Source: Geomonas sp. Red32 (GTDB lineage Bacteria; Desulfobacterota; Desulfuromonadia; Geobacterales; Geobacteraceae). Taken from it: a stretch of DNA of 64,000 nt. Of this stretch, positions 59,697-64,000 are shown piece after piece. Both the position numbers and the translations under genes were made by a program. Numbering within the stretch: the first letter of the stretch is position 1; the number at the start of each line of letters is the position of its first letter. The DNA lies in the NCBI RefSeq assembly GCF_023652955.1, contig NZ_JAKLOY010000004.1, positions 310,001 to 374,000 of the forward strand. The letters are read 5' to 3'. The notes beneath the pieces are model-generated. The model was not told the DNA's origin. It saw only the letters and a program-made list of their open reading frames with translations, and did no database searches.

Positions 59697-60197
59697 TCAG
59701 TCGCCGTTTTCGAGATAGACGCTGACCGTGAAGTGGCCGGCGCCGGTTTCGAAGCGGAGGGTGAGCCCGCCGGGGAGGGTGCCGACCGTCATGTGGTACT
59801 CGTCGCCCCGGATGACCGAGGGGGTGGAAAGCCGCACCTCGTGGCCGTCCTTCACGAACTGGTGCTTGAAGCTCCCCCCGATCATGTTGGCGATCTCTCC
59901 CATGGCGTCGTCCATCTCCCCCTCGCACTCGTCCTCCCCCATGCCAAGCATCTGGGAGGCGAAGTGCAGGGCCAGCGAGCGGGGGGTGTTGAGGCTGATC
60001 ATGCCGTTATAGCCGCCGGCAAAGCCGACCATGGCGCTCACGCTCTCCTTGAATTGGGTCGCCGTCTCGGCCACCTCGCTCGAGGTAATCTCGACCCCGA
60101 TCATGGTGGTGAAGATCTCGGCCACGTCCTTGTGAAGGTTTTCTACCAGTTTTTCCTCGGTGGTGTTCAGCAGTTCCAGAATCTTGGCATCTACCAT
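59697..60197 (-). CDS. cheX: CheX-like chemotaxis phosphatase
   Basis: 166 residues of the CheC/CheX/FliY family. The CheX active-site helix is visible as Asp-Asp-Ala-Met-Gly-Glu-Ile-Ala-Asn-Met, with Glu and Asn three residues apart, and the Val-Gly-Phe-Ala-Gly / Gly-Met-Ile-Ser-Leu strand pair fits. CheX removes phosphate from CheY. It follows the PilZ gene by 13 bp on the minus strand, so the two are co-expressed. Confidence 0.88.
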   Translation of the reverse strand: MVDAKILELLNTTEEKLVENLHKDVAEIFTTMIGVEITSSEVAETATQFKESVSAMVGFAGGYNGMISLNTPRSLALHFASQMLGMGEDECEGEMDDAMGEIANMIGGSFKHQFVKDGHEVRLSTPSVIRGDEYHMTVGTLPGGLTLRFETGAGHFTVSVYLENGD

Positions 60198-60210
60198 GGT
60201 CTCGTTCCTT

Positions 60211-60909
60211 TTACGTTATGATCCTGTCGTAATCGTTATCCTTTTCGCTTCGTAACAGACTCCGCAAACCTGCTTCCAGCTCCGGCACCGGCGAGGCAAA
60301 CGCCACTCCGATCCCCGGTGGACGGTGCTCCCCCCACAACTGCACCCTGGCGACCCTCACCGGGACATCGCAGCCGAAATCCGGAAAGGTGACGGTAAGC
60401 CGGTCGTCGGCCGTGAACCGCTCGGGATTCATGTCGGCGATGAAGGCCCCTCCCCAGGAGAGATCGAGGGTGAATCCCCGGCACCCCTCCAGCGAGACCG
60501 GGAGGCAGATCGGCTTGCGCCGGTGCCTGCGAAGCCGCCGGGGAAGGTATCCCGAGCACCCCTTGATCACGAAGTCGCTAACGCTCTTCTCCTGGCGCGC
60601 GTCCCCCGGCATCGACATCGGGACGACCACCGGCCCCATGGCCCTCACCCGCAGGACCGGGAAGAAGGTCGCCAGGGTGTGGGCGACGATCCTCTCCTCC
60701 GACTTCGCCTTGATCATGGCGGTCAGGTCCACCAGCACCCCCCGGCAGGCCTGGGCGAGCGCGACCTGTTCTGCCGCGCAGAAACTCTCGCAGGCGACGG
60801 TCCGGATGCCTAACGGCGTCAGGCTCTGGGCCAGCAGGGTCCGGACCTTCTCGTCGTAGGCGATCACCAGGACCGGGGGATCCTCCACGACGGCAGCGGT
60901 ATCAGACAT
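60211..60909 (-). CDS. PilZ-domain protein with receiver-like N-terminal part
   Basis: 232 residues. The C-terminal PilZ domain (~125-215) has Arg-Arg-His-Arg-Arg and Asp-Leu-Ser-Trp-Gly-Gly, the RxxxR and (D/N)xSxxG sites that bind cyclic di-GMP. The N-terminal ~110 residues look like a degenerate receiver fold (Val-Leu-Val-Ile-Ala-Tyr-Asp-Glu at the first strand) with no clear phosphorylatable pocket. Paired with cheX, it probably links c-di-GMP to chemotaxis or motility. Confidence 0.85.
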   Translation of the reverse strand: MSDTAAVVEDPPVLVIAYDEKVRTLLAQSLTPLGIRTVACESFCAAEQVALAQACRGVLVDLTAMIKAKSEERIVAHTLATFFPVLRVRAMGPVVVPMSMPGDARQEKSVSDFVIKGCSGYLPRRLRRHRRKPICLPVSLEGCRGFTLDLSWGGAFIADMNPERFTADDRLTVTFPDFGCDVPVRVARVQLWGEHRPPGIGVAFASPVPELEAGLRSLLRSEKDNDYDRIIT

Positions 60910-61049
60910 GGACTCCCCCAGGGTGCGCTGGTCCCTGCACGGGACCGGACGCCGGCGATGCCACCACCGCAGCCGTATCGGCCATGCCCGGGCCGATCGG
61001 AGAGCGTCGAGGGGCAGATGAACGTTGGGTGCGGCAGATGTAGTGAAGC

Positions 61050-61057
61050 TTATCGGC
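61050..61057 (-). promoter_or_regulatory. Weak candidate sigma-28 -10 element before the PilZ-cheX operon
   Basis: Minus-strand GCCGATAA, a perfect FliA -10, 141 bp before the PilZ start. No good TAAA box at the right distance; the flanking -35 region is only loosely similar. Confidence 0.25.
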
Positions 61058-61123
61058 AGGAGAGTGGTTAATGATAAGTGGCAGGCAAAACTTTTTCCGG
61101 GGTGAGGCGGAACCGGGCGCCGG

Positions 61124-61300
61124 TCAGCATTCGGGGGAGAGCTTCGCGTAGCACTCCGGGCAGATTCCGTGGGTGAAGTCGACGTCGTAACTACCGGTGA
61201 GGTACTGTTCGAGGGGAGTCCAGATTCCTTCGCCGGTACGGATTTTCTTGCACCAGGCGCAGATGGGAAGCAGCCCCTGTATGCTCTTTCTCTCGTTCAA
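61124..61300 (-). CDS. 58-residue stand-alone CxxC zinc-finger protein
   Basis: Begins with TTG at 61300, AGGAGG five bases upstream, and ends TGA at 61124. Sequence features: Leu-Leu-Pro-Ile-Cys-Ala-Trp-Cys-Lys-Lys-Ile-Arg, then Gly-Ile-Trp, Phe-Thr-His-Gly-Ile-Cys-Pro-Glu-Cys. This is the small domain usually found at the C-terminus of PAS or receiver proteins, here alone. The two CxxC pairs should bind one zinc or other metal. No larger frame extends upstream (in-frame stop 54 bp before the TTG). Role unknown; probably a signalling accessory, as it lies beside PilZ and sensor kinase genes. Confidence 0.7.
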   Translation of the reverse strand: MNERKSIQGLLPICAWCKKIRTGEGIWTPLEQYLTGSYDVDFTHGICPECYAKLSPEC

Positions 61301-61615
61301 ACGCGCCTCCTGTTCGATTTCAACGGACGATTGTATCTGCCCTGGCCGGAATCAAGAAGGGAGAGTGACTGCTCGTCTTCAATGTCTCTGGGGAAAATGG
61401 TGATACAGTTGTCATGGCTCGTTATGAGCTTTCGGGGAAGCTAACCTGCGGTCCTCACCAAGCTTACCCCTCAGCTATGCTCTGTCAAACACACTTTTCC
61501 GTAGCCTATTGACTGCTTTCAAGGAAACACATTGCGGCCTGAGAGCATGATCGGGCGAAAACAGGTCCCCGCGGGGCGAGGACGCCGCGGGTGAAACGGT
61601 ATCCCGGAGACACGA
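61301..61615. other. 315-bp gap between the zinc-finger gene and the PAS kinase
   Basis: No gene that I can support. Plus-strand open frames here (for example 61169-61444) have no ribosome site and conflict with the better minus-strand zinc-finger gene. A GC-rich hairpin lies near 61568-61590, just before the GGAG ribosome site of the kinase. Confidence 0.4.
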
Positions 61616-64000
61616 ATGTCCTGGCTTCCCTTCGCCGCCATATCGACCGCCTGCTCGGTCTTCATCCTGATGCTGGTGAACACCTATCTCTACCGCTGTT
61701 ACCGCGAGCCGTTCCTGAAGAAGTGGGCGATCGCGTGGGGGATCTACGTCGTACGCTACGTGGCACTCGCCTCGTCCTCCATCGGGAGCCCGGGCCTTCC
61801 GGCCACCGTCATTTACTATCTCTCCATCATCTTCAGTTCCGTCGTGCTGCTGGCCGGCACCCGGCAGTTCATCGGGAAGCCGCCTGCCAGGTGGCTGGTG
61901 GTCTGCGGCGCCACCCTCTCGGTCTGGACTCTCATCGCCACTCTTTGGGCAATTCCTTCCCTCTGGCTGATCATCCCCGTCTTCGCCTTTTTAGGCTGCA
62001 CCTATATCCACACCGGCTGCCAGGTCATCAGGGCCTCCCGGTCCGGCGACTTGGCGGGCCCGATCGTCGGCTGGCTGTTCGCGATCTGGGGGGTCCACCA
62101 GTTCGACTACCCGCTTTTGCGTCCCATCCCCGCGATCGCCCCCTGGGGCTTTCTCTTCGGCGGGATCATGGCGCTGGGGATCGCCATCGGGATGCTGCTG
62201 GTCTATTTCGAACGGATCAACCATGAGCGGCGGGAGAGCGAGCAGCGGTTCCGGGCGATCTTCGACAACTCCCCGATCGCCATCGGGCTTGGGGAACTGG
62301 TGGGAGGACGGCTGGTGGAGCTCAATCCGGCCTGGCTCGCCCTCTTCGGCTTCAAGCGGGAGGAGGCGATCGGCAGGACCACCGACTCGCTCGGCGTTTA
62401 CCTGCGGGAGGAGGACCGCGACAAGATCATCGAGACCCTCCAGAGCCAGGGGAGAATCGTCAACAGCAGCCTGCAGATGAGGCACCGCTCCGGCGAGGCG
62501 CGCGACATCATGTTCTCCGCGGAGACGGTGGACCTCGGCGGCCGGCCGTACCTGCAGATGATGATGACCGACGTAAGCGAGCTGAGAAAGATGGACCTGG
62601 CGCTACGGACGAGCGAGGAGCGATTCCGGAGCATCATGGCCCTCTCCCCGGACATCATCAGCACCATCGACGAGCACGGGATGTTGACCTACAACTCCCC
62701 CGCCGCCAGCGCCATCCACGGCTACAGCGACGACGAGATGCGCGGGCGCAACACCTTCGACCTGATCCACCCGGAGGATCAGCCCAGCGTCGCGGCCGCC
62801 TTCCAGGCGCTTTTGGCCGATCCCGCCACCCCCCAGTCCGTCCGCTACCGCTACCGCAACAAGGACGGAAGCTATGTCTGGATGGAGGCGACCGCGGTCA
62901 ACCGGCTCGCTGCCCCCCTGGTACACGGCATCGTCACCATCTCGCGCAACATCACCGACCGCGTTCTCGAAGAAAGCCGCCGGCTCGACCTGGAGCGGGG
63001 CCTCCTCCACGCCCAGAAGCTGGAGAGCCTGGGGATCCTGGCGGGGGGAATCGCCCACGACTTCAACAACCTGCTGGCCGCCATCCTCGGCAACCTCGAC
63101 CTGGCCCAGATGAAGCTCCCGCCCGGTTCACCGGTGACCGCCAACCTGGAGCAGTCCATCACCGCCTGCCGAAGGGGAGCCGACCTCACCCGGCAGCTGC
63201 TCGCCTACGCCGGGCGAGGGGTGTTCCAGCTAAAGCCCCTGGACCTCGACACCATTGTCACCGGGAACACCGGCCTCTTCAGGACGGTGATCCCCAAGGG
63301 GATAAACCTGACCATGCTCCCCGGCGGCCATCTCCCGGTCGTGATGGGGGACCCCGGGCAGATCCAGCAGGTCGTGATGAATCTCATCACCAACGCGGCC
63401 GAGGCGATCGGCAACCGCCCGGGCATCGTCTCCGTCTCCACCGGAGTTATGCAGTGCGACTACGAAACGGTGCAAAAAAGCGTGCTGGCGGAGAAACCAT
63501 CGCCCGGGGAGTTCGTCTACCTGGAGGTGGCCGACAACGGGTCGGGGATGAGCGAGGAGACCCGGGCACGTCTCTTCGAGCCGTTCTTCACCACAAAGTT
63601 CACCGGGCGCGGACTCGGGATGGCGGCCACGCTGGGGATCGTCAAGTCCCACCGGGGGCTCATCCTTTTGGAGAGCGAGATCGGGAGAGGGACCACCTTC
63701 CGGATCTGCTTCCCCGCCGCCGAAGGGGTCTCCCTCCCCGCCGCCGGCCCGGGCACCCCCTCCCGTCCCGCCGCGGAACGGGGGGAGAGGAAAGGGACCA
63801 TCCTGGTGGTGGACGACGAGGACCAAGTCCGCGACCTGGGGGCGGGCTTTGCCGAGCACCTCGGGTTTGCCGCCCTGGCCGCCCGCAACGGCGAGGAAGC
63901 CGTGGAGATCTACCGGGAGCGCGCAAGCGAGATCGACCTGGTGATCCTCGACCTCACCATGCCGGTCATGGACGGAGTGGCGACCTTCCGCGAGCTCAAG
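61616..64000 (+). CDS. PAS-domain hybrid histidine kinase, partial (C-terminus beyond window)
   Basis: 795 codons visible from an ATG at 61616 (GGAG seven bases upstream); the frame is open to the window end. About six membrane helices at ~5-200 form a sensor-like membrane region, then PAS (~213-325), PAS (~335-450), HisKA with His in Gly-Gly-Ile-Ala-His-Asp-Phe-Asn-Asn (~470-530), HATPase with Asp-Asn-Gly-Ser-Gly-Met and Gly-Arg-Gly-Leu-Gly-Met (~570-690), and a receiver (~725 onward) with Leu-Asp-Leu-Thr-Met-Pro, cut by the window. Similar in plan to the kinase at 29865 but with a larger membrane part. Signal unknown. Confidence 0.9.
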   Translation, partial: MSWLPFAAISTACSVFILMLVNTYLYRCYREPFLKKWAIAWGIYVVRYVALASSSIGSPGLPATVIYYLSIIFSSVVLLAGTRQFIGKPPARWLVVCGATLSVWTLIATLWAIPSLWLIIPVFAFLGCTYIHTGCQVIRASRSGDLAGPIVGWLFAIWGVHQFDYPLLRPIPAIAPWGFLFGGIMALGIAIGMLLVYFERINHERRESEQRFRAIFDNSPIAIGLGELVGGRLVELNPAWLALFGFKREEAIGRTTDSLGVYLREEDRDKIIETLQSQGRIVNSSLQMRHRSGEARDIMFSAETVDLGGRPYLQMMMTDVSELRKMDLALRTSEERFRSIMALSPDIISTIDEHGMLTYNSPAASAIHGYSDDEMRGRNTFDLIHPEDQPSVAAAFQALLADPATPQSVRYRYRNKDGSYVWMEATAVNRLAAPLVHGIVTISRNITDRVLEESRRLDLERGLLHAQKLESLGILAGGIAHDFNNLLAAILGNLDLAQMKLPPGSPVTANLEQSITACRRGADLTRQLLAYAGRGVFQLKPLDLDTIVTGNTGLFRTVIPKGINLTMLPGGHLPVVMGDPGQIQQVVMNLITNAAEAIGNRPGIVSVSTGVMQCDYETVQKSVLAEKPSPGEFVYLEVADNGSGMSEETRARLFEPFFTTKFTGRGLGMAATLGIVKSHRGLILLESEIGRGTTFRICFPAAEGVSLPAAGPGTPSRPAAERGERKGTILVVDDEDQVRDLGAGFAEHLGFAALAARNGEEAVEIYRERASEIDLVILDLTMPVMDGVATFRELK

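Noticed and set aside
61169-61444. 91-codon plus-strand frame, and a 68-codon frame at 61197
   Set aside because: No ribosome site; both overlap the minus-strand zinc-finger gene, whose cysteine pattern is clearly a real domain.

Overview
The window is GC-rich bacterial DNA and most likely comes from a member of the Geobacterales (a Geobacter, Geomonas or Citrifermentans type organism). That placement is an inference from four things: many multiheme c-type cytochrome lipoproteins next to outer-membrane barrels, a hopanoid gene island with squalene-hopene cyclase, PAS/HisKA/REC sensor kinases, and PilZ, CheX and chemoreceptor genes. I saw no rRNA, tRNA, CRISPR array, integrase or transposase.

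Layout. 1-2.6 kb (minus): a fused heme-porin of the Cyc2 type, a periplasmic monoheme cytochrome and a chemoreceptor, apparently one operon. 2.9-4.6 kb: a ten-heme lipoprotein. 4.6-16.5 kb: queH, then the hopanoid island (hpnI, mnmM and hpnN on minus; shc, hpnA, dxs and hpnH on plus). 16.5-19.2 kb: an AT-richer PAAR / LysM-muramidase / putative immunity cassette between two near-identical terminators. 19.2-21.9 kb: a PAP2 phosphatase, a striking 10/11-bp tandem repeat array in front of a four-helix-bundle gene, and an NlpC/P60 peptidase. 22.3-25.4 kb: small envelope genes including a Pal-like lipoprotein. 25.8-29.7 kb: a porin, octaheme cytochrome and nine-heme lipoprotein operon. 29.8-35.4 kb: a hybrid histidine kinase, glycerol kinase, a small barrel protein and a TonB-like/DUF3108 fusion.

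35.5-47.4 kb (minus) is a seven-gene extracellular electron-transfer locus. It encodes a porin, pentaheme lipoprotein, odd-heme lipoprotein, Ig-like lipoprotein, FN3/repeat lipoprotein and two related nine-heme lipoproteins, behind an 893-bp gene-free leader. 48.3-51.8 kb: an MFS transporter, proC, acylphosphatase, a DsbC-like protein and an SseB-like protein. 52-57 kb: a CitA/CitB-type two-component pair, a citrate-proton symporter and a split chromate transporter. 57.1-59.7 kb: a broken DUF2844 gene and an Ig-like/DUF3443 surface lipoprotein. 59.7-64 kb: CheX, PilZ, a tiny zinc-finger protein and a PAS hybrid kinase cut by the window end.

Functionally the window combines membrane remodelling (hopanoids fed by the MEP enzyme Dxs), three separate candidate outer-membrane electron conduits, and sensing and motility control. 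The least explained items are the GTGGAC repeat / four-helix element, the Cyc2-like/chemoreceptor operon, the FN3 lipoprotein with an 11-residue Tyr-Pro-Gly repeat tail, and the DUF3443 protein with two pepsin-like Asp motifs.
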